In this document: piece by piece, positions 1 through 5,639 of the stretch
Position numbering within the stretch: position 1 is the stretch's first letter
How the letters are laid out: each line of letters starts with the position of its first letter
NCBI GenBank assembly: GCA_035518875.1
Contig: DATIXD010000012.1
Coordinates: 1-8,794 of the forward strand
Origin: DATIXD01 sp035518875
GTDB taxonomy: Bacteria; Pseudomonadota; Gammaproteobacteria; Methylococcales; Methylococcaceae
Direction: 5' to 3'
Length of the DNA: 8,794 bases
Notes under the pieces: generated by a model
The model's database searches: none
Told to the model about the DNA's origin: nothing
What the model saw: the letters and a program-made list of their open reading frames with translations, nothing else
Translations under genes and position numbers: made by a program

Positions 1-99
1 CGTACGCTTGTCAGGGAACCGGCGCATCAGTTCCCGCAAGTCGCCGACCAGGTCGCCGAAAGTCAAGTGTGCTTTGCGCTCTCGAAACGGATAGGCCAA
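1..99 (-). CDS. Partial gene at left edge, possible IS transposase N-terminus
   Basis: On the minus strand a frame is open from just after a TAA at 138-136 to the window edge. Its translation includes PFRERKAHLTFGDLVGDLRE and then LMRRFPDKRT, which reads like real protein. The pattern 'TF.DLV.DLRE...RFPDKRTG' recalls the N-terminus of a group of IS4-like/ISNCY transposases in which DKRTG is followed by a 'MEDA.L.AFSVFF.QSPSFL' stretch. That continuation lies outside the window, so the assignment is from memory of the family only. No ATG occurs early in the frame. The TTG at 99-97 is the best upstream start, with a GGGAGG at 129-124 that is too far away to be a normal ribosome binding site. 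An ATG at residue 24 of this reading is the alternative. The gene reads the same way as priA and begins about 115 nt beyond the priA stop. It could instead be an unrelated hypothetical gene. Confidence 0.4.
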   Translation of the reverse strand, partial: MAYPFRERKAHLTFGDLVGDLRELMRRFPDKRT

Positions 100-212
100 T
101 GTCGCCGCTTGGTTGTTTGTGGGCCTCCCATGCTGTTATACAGAAGCGGCGCGGTTTTGTCCAGCAGTTTATGCGGGGCTGATCTTTCAAAATGAGAATT
201 GCTGCGCCAAGA

Positions 213-2420
213 TCAATAAAGGTCCGCCGGATCGATGTCCAGGGACCAGCGCGCGCGTTTGGATTCAGGTAGCTCGGACAAACGCTGCAGGAGATGTTCG
301 ACCAGCTTGTGTAGCGGACCCCTGGCGGAACACTGAAACAGCAACTGGCAGCGATGCCGCCCGGCCTGGCGCGGCATCGGCGCCGGTGCGGGCCCCAAAA
401 CATTCACCGCGCCGGGATTAAGCTCCTGGGCCAGATCGCGGATTCGCTCGAGCAGCCTCATAGGCACTTCCGCCTTTCCCGCTTCGGCCCGCCACAGGGC
501 TTGATGGGTGAAAGGGGGCAGTTGAGCTTCTTGCCGTTCCTCCAGGGCGGCGGCGGCAAAACCGGGATAACCCTCCAGGATCAGCCGTCTCAACAACGGA
601 TGATCGGGATGGCGGGTTTGCAGGACGACGCTACCCGGCCGGCTTTCCCGCCCAGCCCGGCCAGCGACCTGGACGATCAGTTGCGCGGTGCGCTCGCCGG
701 CCCGGAAATCCGTGCTATAGAGTCCCGCATCCACATCCAGGATACCGACCAGCGTCACATCGGGAAAATGATGGCCCTTGGCCAGCATTTGCGTGCCGAG
801 CAGGATGTCGATCCGTCCCGCCAGAATATCGCCCAGGACCTTCTCGAGACTCCCTTTCCGCCGCATGCTGTCGCGGTCGATGCGGGCAACTCGGGCCTTG
901 GGAAATGTTTCGGCGAGCGCCTGTTCCACCCGTTCGGTGCCCAGCCCCAACGGACGCAGGTCCTGGGTGCGGCAGTCCGGGCATGCCGTGAGCAGGGCCT
1001 GTTCGTAGCCGCAATGATGGCAGCGCAGCCGCCGGTCGCGGGCGTGCATCACCAGATTCGCATCGCAGCGACGGCACCCCGCTACCCAGCCGCAGGCATG
1101 ACAAGTAAGCGTGGGCGCGAAGCCGCGCCGATTCAAAAACAGCAGCGCCTGCTCGCCGCGCGCGAGCGTTTCGCCGATCCGGGCGATCAGAGCCGGAGAG
1201 AGACCTTCCCGCAGGCGCTGGGCGCGGATGTCGATGAGGCGAAATGTTGGCTGGCAGGAGGCGCTCGCCCGTTCCGGCAGCCGCAAGTGCCGATAGCGTC
1301 TCCGTCGGACGTTCAGAAGACTTTCAAGGGAGGGCGTCGCCGAGCCCATCAATACGGGGATCTGTAGCTGTTGGGCGCGCCTCACCGCCACATCCCGCGC
1401 GGAGAACCGGAAGCCCTCCTGCTGTTTGAAGGAAGCATCGTGCTCCTCGTCCAGGATGATGAGGCCAGGCCTTCGCATGGGCGTGAACACGGCGGAGCGG
1501 GTGCCGAGCAGGATCGGCGCGTCGCCCCGCTGAACGGCGAGCCAGGCGCGGCAGCGTTCAGTTTCGTTCAGCCCCGAATGGAACACCACGATAGGGACGG
1601 AAAAGCGGGCGCGAAACCGCGCTTCCAACTGCGGCGTCAGGCTGATTTCCGGCAACAAAATCATCGCCTGTTCGCCCCGGTCTAAGACGCGCGCGACCAG
1701 CCGCAAATAAACCTCGGTTTTGCCACTACCGGTCACACCTTCCAGCAGGAAGGCACGATAGGTTCCCAACGCTTGGTCCACGTCGGCAACCGCAGCTTGT
1801 TGGGCTGCGTTCAATTGCAGAGCCGGCGCGGTGGGACACGTGGATAGTGCGCTTGAGGGCGCAGCGATTTCCCCGAAGCGGGCCCACCCTTTTTCGACAA
1901 GCGCACGGGCTGGTTTGCGCCAGTCCCAATCCAGTGCAGCCAGTTCCGCCAGCGGGATACCCTGTTCACGGCTCTTAAGCAATTCCATCAGAAAAGCCTG
2001 TCTCGGTGCGCGGCCCGGAGGCGGGCTGAGCATACACCGGCCCTGCTCGGACAGACACAGAAAGCATTCCGCTTCCTTCGACGCCGACCTGCCTTGCCGC
2101 AGGAGTACCGGGAAAGCGGCGGCGAAAACTTCGCCGATGGGATGATGGTAATATCGGCTCGCCCAGCTCAAGACCCTGCAATCCACCGCCGAAAGCAGCG
2201 TGCTGTCGTCGAGCACAGCCAGCGCCCGTTTGAGACGGGAGGAAGCCACATCCGAATCGGCGCTCGCCTCCAGCAAATAGCCCACGGTCTTGCCTCGCCC
2301 GAACGGAACGAGGATACGAATCCCCGGATACAACCCCGAAAGCTGGGTGTCCTCCGGAGGCAGGTAATCAAAGACCCGCCTGATGGGAAAAGGCACCGCG
2401 ACCTTAAGAACTAGGGTCAT
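213..2420 (-). CDS. priA: Primosomal protein N' (replication restart helicase PriA)
   Basis: PriA is a 3'-5' superfamily 2 DNA helicase that recognises stalled or collapsed forks and D-loops and starts reloading of the replicative helicase (with PriB/DnaT/DnaC in enterics). The 735-residue length is typical. The N-terminal DNA-binding region (about 1-110) is present, with the family-like FDYLPP at 17-22 and VPFGRGKTVGYL at 38-49. Helicase motifs follow in order: Walker A GVTGSGKT (228-235), motif Ia LLPEISLTPQL (255-265), Walker B DEEH (324-327), motif III GSATPS (359-364) and motif VI QVAGRAGR (584-591). The zinc-binding insertion has all eight cysteines in four pairs: C440/C443, C449/C452, C467/C470 and C480/C483. 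The C-terminus ends normally with DIDPADLY. The start is the ATG at 2420-2418, which gives the conserved N-terminus, although no strong Shine-Dalgarno precedes it. The protein appears intact and functional. It is divergent from the HNH gene, and a pair of DnaA boxes lies about 53-75 nt upstream of the start. Confidence 0.97.
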   Translation of the reverse strand: MTLVLKVAVPFPIRRVFDYLPPEDTQLSGLYPGIRILVPFGRGKTVGYLLEASADSDVASSRLKRALAVLDDSTLLSAVDCRVLSWASRYYHHPIGEVFAAAFPVLLRQGRSASKEAECFLCLSEQGRCMLSPPPGRAPRQAFLMELLKSREQGIPLAELAALDWDWRKPARALVEKGWARFGEIAAPSSALSTCPTAPALQLNAAQQAAVADVDQALGTYRAFLLEGVTGSGKTEVYLRLVARVLDRGEQAMILLPEISLTPQLEARFRARFSVPIVVFHSGLNETERCRAWLAVQRGDAPILLGTRSAVFTPMRRPGLIILDEEHDASFKQQEGFRFSARDVAVRRAQQLQIPVLMGSATPSLESLLNVRRRRYRHLRLPERASASCQPTFRLIDIRAQRLREGLSPALIARIGETLARGEQALLFLNRRGFAPTLTCHACGWVAGCRRCDANLVMHARDRRLRCHHCGYEQALLTACPDCRTQDLRPLGLGTERVEQALAETFPKARVARIDRDSMRRKGSLEKVLGDILAGRIDILLGTQMLAKGHHFPDVTLVGILDVDAGLYSTDFRAGERTAQLIVQVAGRAGRESRPGSVVLQTRHPDHPLLRRLILEGYPGFAAAALEERQEAQLPPFTHQALWRAEAGKAEVPMRLLERIRDLAQELNPGAVNVLGPAPAPMPRQAGRHRCQLLFQCSARGPLHKLVEHLLQRLSELPESKRARWSLDIDPADLY

Positions 2421-2472
2421 GGACTAGCGGGCATCATCGCGGCAACGCCTCGCTTGGTAAAGGCTGCATGAA

Positions 2473-2495
2473 TTGTCCACAGATTCTGTGGATAA
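2473..2495. promoter_or_regulatory. Two convergent DnaA boxes upstream of priA
   Basis: TTGTCCACA (2473-2481, plus strand) differs at one base from the DnaA-box consensus TTATCCACA. TGTGGATAA (2487-2495) is the perfect consensus in the opposite orientation. They are separated by five bases, and the core forms a perfect inverted repeat, CCACAGA-T-TCTGTGG (2477-2491). DnaA is known to bind such 9-mers and to regulate some promoters as well as oriC. The site would lie in the leader or promoter of priA. A role in DnaA control of priA is inferred, and binding is untested. Confidence 0.6.
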
Positions 2496-2579
2496 GTTTG
2501 TGGGAGATGCGGTGAAATGCGTTCCAACGGCGCATGCCGGCTTGATTTCCGGCTGGAATGGAAGAAATATTCCCAACTC

Positions 2580-2607
2580 AATATATCTTTAGGTGTCAAT
2601 CAGTTAA
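2580..2607 (-). promoter_or_regulatory. Candidate sigma70 promoter for priA
   Basis: Read on the minus strand, TTAACT (2607-2602, four of six matches to TTGACA) is followed after 16 bases by TATATT (2585-2580, five of six matches to TATAAT), in the most AT-rich part of the gap. Transcription would start near 2573 and give a leader of about 150 nt that carries the DnaA boxes. A perfect TTGACA also lies on this strand at 2599-2594, but no good -10 follows it at normal spacing. The assignment is by eye. Confidence 0.35.
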
Positions 2608-2654
2608 CAAAGTCGACCGAAGCCGCTTGGACGTCCGCGAAGGAAAATTTTTAC

Positions 2655-2686
2655 TTGACAGGGGAATTCTATACACTGTGCATAAG
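2655..2686 (+). promoter_or_regulatory. Candidate promoter for the HNH gene with overlapping palindrome
   Basis: A perfect -35 hexamer TTGACA lies at 2655-2660, about 105 bases before the HNH start codon. The -10 is unclear: TATACA at 2670-2675 is well formed but only 9 bases downstream, and CATAAG at 2681-2686 is 20 bases downstream. The imperfect palindrome TATACAC-T-GTGCATA (2670-2684, six of seven arm positions pairing) sits where RNA polymerase would contact a -10 and could be an operator. Both the promoter and the operator roles are inferred. Confidence 0.35.
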
Positions 2687-2763
2687 TCGAGCCTTGAACA
2701 CGCGATGAATCAACCCTTTAACAATTGCTAGATGAAAAACAACATCACGCTCTTGGAGGATGC

Positions 2764-3354
2764 ATGGAAATTGATCATTTGCAGGTCCTGCGTGCCGATG
2801 CCTCCGGAATGCCGCAGGAATGGATCGGTTACCAGGAGGCGGCCAAACTTTACCATCTAGGCCAGGTCGCTTACGCCTGCGGCACTTCACTCTACACCCT
2901 GCGCGGCGGCGTCAACGCCAAAACCGGCCGACGCAGCGCCATCGAAGTTAACTCGATCGTGGCGACCTACAGCCATCACAGTGCTAACTACAAGATCGAC
3001 CACAACTACATCCCTCCCCTGAACAATCCGGCCCTGTTCCGCCGCGACAACCATCTTTGTCTGTATTGCGGGCAGCGGTTCCATCACAGGGATCTATCGC
3101 GCGATCATATCACCCCCATCAGCCTGGGCGGCGTCGACGCCTGGAATAATGTCGTGACGGCCTGCAAGCGCTGCAACAATCATAAGGCCGGACGCACGCC
3201 CGAACAGGCCGGGATGCAGTTGCTGGCGATTCCTTTCGCCCCCACTCACGCGGAATACGTTTATTTGCAGGGACGCCGGATTCTCAACGACCAGATGGAG
3301 TTCCTGAAAGCCCACTTCCCGCGCAAGAGCCCCTTGCACCAGCGCCTGGGCTAA
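2764..3354 (+). CDS. HNH endonuclease family protein
   Basis: This is a 196-residue protein with a classical zinc-ribbon HNH nuclease domain in its C-terminal half. The zinc ligands are the pairs C99/C102 (LCLYCG) and C134/C137 (CKRC). The catalytic core has RDHITP with D114-H115, an asparagine at N128 or N129 in WNNVV, and H140 in CNNHKAGRTPEQAGM. The N-terminal ~90 residues (WIGYQEAAKLYHLGQVAYACG, then RGGVNAKTGRRSAIEVNSI) form an extension that I recall from a family of HNH proteins common in Gammaproteobacteria. Its substrate is unknown, and nothing beside it suggests a restriction or toxin role. The ATG at 2764 is preceded by GGAGG at 2755-2759. An in-frame TTG at 2725 would add 13 residues of unconvincing sequence and is rejected. 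The gene stands alone, divergent from priA, and the catalytic residues look complete. An alternative is a DNA-repair or structure-specific nuclease. Confidence 0.9.
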   Translation: MEIDHLQVLRADASGMPQEWIGYQEAAKLYHLGQVAYACGTSLYTLRGGVNAKTGRRSAIEVNSIVATYSHHSANYKIDHNYIPPLNNPALFRRDNHLCLYCGQRFHHRDLSRDHITPISLGGVDAWNNVVTACKRCNNHKAGRTPEQAGMQLLAIPFAPTHAEYVYLQGRRILNDQMEFLKAHFPRKSPLHQRLG

Positions 3355-3565
3355 TCCGAGCCCGCCCTTCTCTCGATTCGCCGCCAGTGGGACAAAGTTC
3401 CCGAACGACCGTATCAGGAGAAAGTATAGGACGTCGAACGGAACCAATCCCCTTACTGGCCGACACCGATTGCGCAGAAGCAATTTCACCATTCCGCCCA
3501 TTTTGTTTAGCTATTCGGCATGCATTGCCCCCAGCTCCGCGCGGCAACTGATCCGGCTCAGCGGC

Positions 3566-3946
3566 TTACTTCGTCATCTCGATCTTGATCCATTCCGCCG
3601 TGAGCGATGAGCCGCGCGCGGCTTCCCTGTATTTCACCTCAACTGTCAGACCCGCCTTGAGATCCGCTGCCGAACCTCTTTGGTTCGTGCCGGTCGCTTT
3701 GCTGCGATCCAGCCAGACGGGGGTTTCATCGGGAACGGCAACGGTTGCGGTCCCCGAGGCATCGCTTACGGTGATGGTTCGATTCTGTTCATCGACCGCG
3801 GCGATTTTTCCGATGATGCTGGTGATTGTCGACACCCCGGGGGAAGCGCCGATGGGAATGTACATCTCCGTTGCCTGCTGCGCGTTAGGGGCCACAGCGG
3901 GAAAGGCTAGCAGGAGGGCCAGACAAAACAACGAACGTATCGACAT
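3566..3946 (-). CDS. Small secreted protein, DUF5666-like beta-rich domain
   Basis: The 126-residue product begins with a signal peptide (hydrophobic core FCLALLLAFPAVAP at about 7-20, likely cleaved near NAQ/QA at 22-24), so the mature protein should be periplasmic or exported. The rest reads as a small beta-barrel of the kind seen in DUF5666-like proteins: IIGKIAAVDEQNRTITVSD (44-62), VAVPDETPVWLDR (69-81), DLKAGLTVEVKYRE (95-108) and a closing strand AEWIKIEM (117-124). The GxI..VD...TITV...G and DLK.G..VEV pattern is what suggests the family. No catalytic motif is visible and the function is unknown. The start ATG (3946-3944) has a good AAGAGGAG at 3960-3953. It lies 91 nt downstream of the diheme cytochrome gene on the same strand, so it may be co-transcribed. 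The 17-base inverted repeat at 3978-3994 lies just upstream and could instead mark its own promoter. Confidence 0.8.
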   Translation of the reverse strand: MSIRSLFCLALLLAFPAVAPNAQQATEMYIPIGASPGVSTITSIIGKIAAVDEQNRTITVSDASGTATVAVPDETPVWLDRSKATGTNQRGSAADLKAGLTVEVKYREAARGSSLTAEWIKIEMTK

Positions 3947-3977
3947 GATTTGCTCCTCTTGATCTTTACGGCACTAC

Positions 3978-3994
3978 ATACCGGAGAACGGTAT
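3978..3994. repeat. Perfect inverted repeat upstream of the small secreted gene
   Basis: ATACCG (3978-3983) and CGGTAT (3989-3994) are exact inverted copies separated by GAGAA. The repeat lies 32-48 bases before the start codon of the small secreted protein and about 45 bases after the stop of the diheme cytochrome gene. There is no run of T after it on either strand, so it does not look like an intrinsic terminator. A dimeric-repressor operator or a small RNA hairpin are the likelier readings. Confidence 0.45.
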
Positions 3995-4037
3995 CGCTCC
4001 ACTTTCCATTCACACCACCGGCCGGACGCGGAGCGCC

Positions 4038-5444
4038 TCACCCCACGATGTGGCTTTTCGCTCGATGGAGAACCTTCACCGCGTGCGCGGCGAGTCTTAT
4101 ACGACGGGCGGGATGCGTCGCGGCTTCCAGGGTGAGATAGCGGGCTTCCCGGAGATCCTGCACAGAATCCGGGTGCAAACCGCCGCCTTCGAGCACCGAA
4201 ATGGCATCGTCGATGTCGTTCACCGCCCGCCTGGCGACATCCTGTGGGTGCTCGCCGTCGAGAAGTTCGTTACGCGCCACGGCGCCCAGCATTTCGTCCA
4301 GCTCGTCGATATTGAACAGGGCATTGATGGTGCGGAGAAACGCCGCCACGGCCACTATCTGGGTGGCATCCAGGTTGATAGCTTTCCCCGCACCGCGGCT
4401 GATGGCTTGACCTGCCAGCGAATTGCTGAACGCATCGCCATTGTAGAAGGCCACCGCCCCTTCGATGGTTTCCACCGAATTGTTATGGAAAAACGGCCCC
4501 GTGTCCGCCGCTTCCACCAACGACGGCGTGTTGAAGGTGCCGTCACCGGGGCTCCCCAGTCCGTCGTCCTTGAGGTTCGGCTCGCCGGCCAAATCCTCGG
4601 GCTGATCGGGTAAATTCTCCACGCCGGTGTTGAAGTTCAAATTGCCTTCACCGAACGGACTGCCCGGCGCGACATTGGCGCCGGCGTTGAAATGACAAAA
4701 GAAGCATTTGCCTTGCGTCGGCGAATTGAAAATCTCCTGGCCCTTGGCCGCCACCGCGCTTTTCAGGGGCAGCGGCAGCTTCAGATCGTCCTGCCGCCCC
4801 TCGCTGAGTTGGTAGGCTTCCAGCGCGTCCAATTCCGCTTCGGTGGGCAGACGGAAATCGACACCTGCCTTGCGGTTCAGCGTCTTGGTGAAATGCTGGG
4901 TCACAGCGCCCACGGCAAAGGCTCGCAGATCCTTGGTACCCGGCGCCCCATCACCCGACCAGCCGGTATGCGGACATTTATCGGCACTGAAGCATTCGAA
5001 TCGATTCCGGGGATTGCTGGCGATGGATACCCGTTGTGCGAACACATGGGGGACGCCCCGCATGTTGAATTTGTGGGCGAGATCGCCAAAGCCGTCCTGA
5101 TTTTCCAGAATCAAACCGAACTGGCGCATGAGTTTCGGATTCTCGAAATTCTGAGCAAGCGCCGGGTTGAATTCGGCGACGAACAGGGGATCATCCTTCG
5201 GCAGACTGGCGATGAATGCCGGGTCGATCGTCAGGTTGTTCTCCTGCCGATGGCAGGTGCCACAAGTCCGGCCGTTGCCGTTGAAGGTTTCCTTGAAGAA
5301 CAGCTCACGCCCTTTGGTCACGAGGGGATTGCCGACGTCTTTGGGCGGCGGCGGCAGGGGTTCCGGCGGGGGTGGTTGTTCACAAGCCGAGAGCGCGATG
5401 ATCGCGGCGAGTGCGGCCGGTCGTTTCAAGTCGAACGATTTCAT
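4038..5444 (-). CDS. Diheme cytochrome c peroxidase/MauG-like lipoprotein
   Basis: This 468-residue protein belongs to the bacterial diheme peroxidase/MauG superfamily, whose members use two covalently bound c-hemes for peroxide reduction or substrate oxidation. A lipoprotein signal (hydrophobic 10-20, lipobox LSAC with C21) is followed by a proline-rich tether (24-34, PPPPEPLPPPP), so it should be membrane-anchored and face the periplasm or the cell surface. The heme sites are CGTCH (61-65) and CFFCH (247-251). Other family signatures are MRGVPHVF (128-135), WSGDGAPG (162-169), FNTPSLVEA (304-312) and GPFFHNNSVETIEGAVAFY (316-334, with H320). Features to note are two extra cysteines, C151 and C157, just before WSGDG, and about 90 residues after the last recognisable peroxidase helix (380-468) that seem all-helical. 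The start ATG (5444-5442) has AGGAGGG close upstream. It may be a peroxidase, a MauG-like oxidase or another diheme oxidase; the sequence does not decide. Confidence 0.9.
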   Translation of the reverse strand: MKSFDLKRPAALAAIIALSACEQPPPPEPLPPPPKDVGNPLVTKGRELFFKETFNGNGRTCGTCHRQENNLTIDPAFIASLPKDDPLFVAEFNPALAQNFENPKLMRQFGLILENQDGFGDLAHKFNMRGVPHVFAQRVSIASNPRNRFECFSADKCPHTGWSGDGAPGTKDLRAFAVGAVTQHFTKTLNRKAGVDFRLPTEAELDALEAYQLSEGRQDDLKLPLPLKSAVAAKGQEIFNSPTQGKCFFCHFNAGANVAPGSPFGEGNLNFNTGVENLPDQPEDLAGEPNLKDDGLGSPGDGTFNTPSLVEAADTGPFFHNNSVETIEGAVAFYNGDAFSNSLAGQAISRGAGKAINLDATQIVAVAAFLRTINALFNIDELDEMLGAVARNELLDGEHPQDVARRAVNDIDDAISVLEGGGLHPDSVQDLREARYLTLEAATHPARRIRLAAHAVKVLHRAKSHIVG

Positions 5445-5470
5445 GATTTACCCTCCTCTGAGCGCGAAAC

Positions 5471-5485
5471 AATCAGCAATTGATT
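5471..5485. repeat. Short inverted repeat upstream of the diheme lipoprotein gene
   Basis: AATCA (5471-5475) and TGATT (5481-5485) form an inverted repeat around GCAAT, 27-41 bases ahead of the start codon at 5444. The position suits an operator near a promoter, but the arms are only five bases, so chance is a real possibility. Confidence 0.25.
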
Positions 5486-5576
5486 TCGGTACAGGTCGGT
5501 GCGCGTTGGGGGACGCTACCTGGGTCCGTTCTTTCCAGCGAGTCGCTCATTTGAGTGACGCAGAATTGGCATCACT

Positions 5577-5623
5577 TGCCGGTCGGCACTCGCAAGCTCT
5601 AAACGTGCTGGAACCGACCGGCA
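5577..5623. repeat. Long inverted repeat between the two diheme cytochrome genes
   Basis: TGCCGGTCGG (5577-5586) and CCGACCGGCA (5614-5623) are perfect 10-base inverted copies separated by 27 bases. Inside, CAC (5587-5589) and GTG (5605-5607) can extend the stem across a bulge. The structure begins 17 bases past the stop of the upstream diheme gene, in the minus-strand mRNA. No T run follows the stem on the minus strand, so a Rho-independent terminator is unlikely. A 3' mRNA-stabilising hairpin, a REP-like element or a regulator site are possible. A further GACCGG occurs at 5628-5633. Confidence 0.55.
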
Positions 5624-5639
5624 TGTTGACCGGAAGTAA

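Larger units (their letters stand above)
2421..2763. other. Divergent intergenic region between priA and the HNH gene
   Basis: This 343-base gap separates two divergently transcribed genes and is clearly more AT-rich than its surroundings between about 2560 and 2720. It holds a convergent pair of DnaA boxes (2473-2495), an AT-rich stretch with a candidate minus-strand promoter for priA, a perfect TTGACA facing the HNH gene, and an imperfect palindrome just after it (2670-2684). A short inverted repeat GCCGG-N8-CCGGC lies at 2536-2553. Open frames across it lack ribosome binding sites and protein-like composition, so I see no gene here. Confidence 0.7.

Noticed and set aside
354..1367. Plus-strand open frame of 337 codons within priA
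   Set aside because: It is antisense to complete PriA helicase motifs and has a biased shadow-like composition.
2517..2708. 63-codon plus-strand frame in the priA-HNH gap
   Set aside because: It crosses the AT-rich promoter region, has no good ribosome binding site and resembles no protein I know.
2732..2857. Short plus-strand frame starting ATGAAAAAC that overlaps the HNH start
   Set aside because: It runs out of frame into the HNH gene and turns Cys/Arg-rich. It also lacks a ribosome binding site of its own, as the GGAGG lies inside it and serves the HNH start.
2681..3354. HNH gene as a homing endonuclease, intron or restriction component
   Set aside because: No intron boundaries, methyltransferase or phage genes flank it, and priA next to it is uninterrupted.
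3348..3363. GGGCT-N6-AGCCC hairpin over the HNH stop codon as a terminator
   Set aside because: The stem is only five base pairs and is followed by CCCTTCTC, not a T run.
4692..5483. Plus-strand open frame of 263 codons opposite the MauG-like gene
   Set aside because: It overlaps a clear diheme lipoprotein on the other strand and has no recognisable domain or ribosome binding site.
5542..5559. GTCGCTCA/TGAGTGAC palindrome upstream of the MauG-like gene
   Set aside because: It has one non-complementary position in the DNA and a near-zero loop. It is too weak alone to call an operator or terminator.
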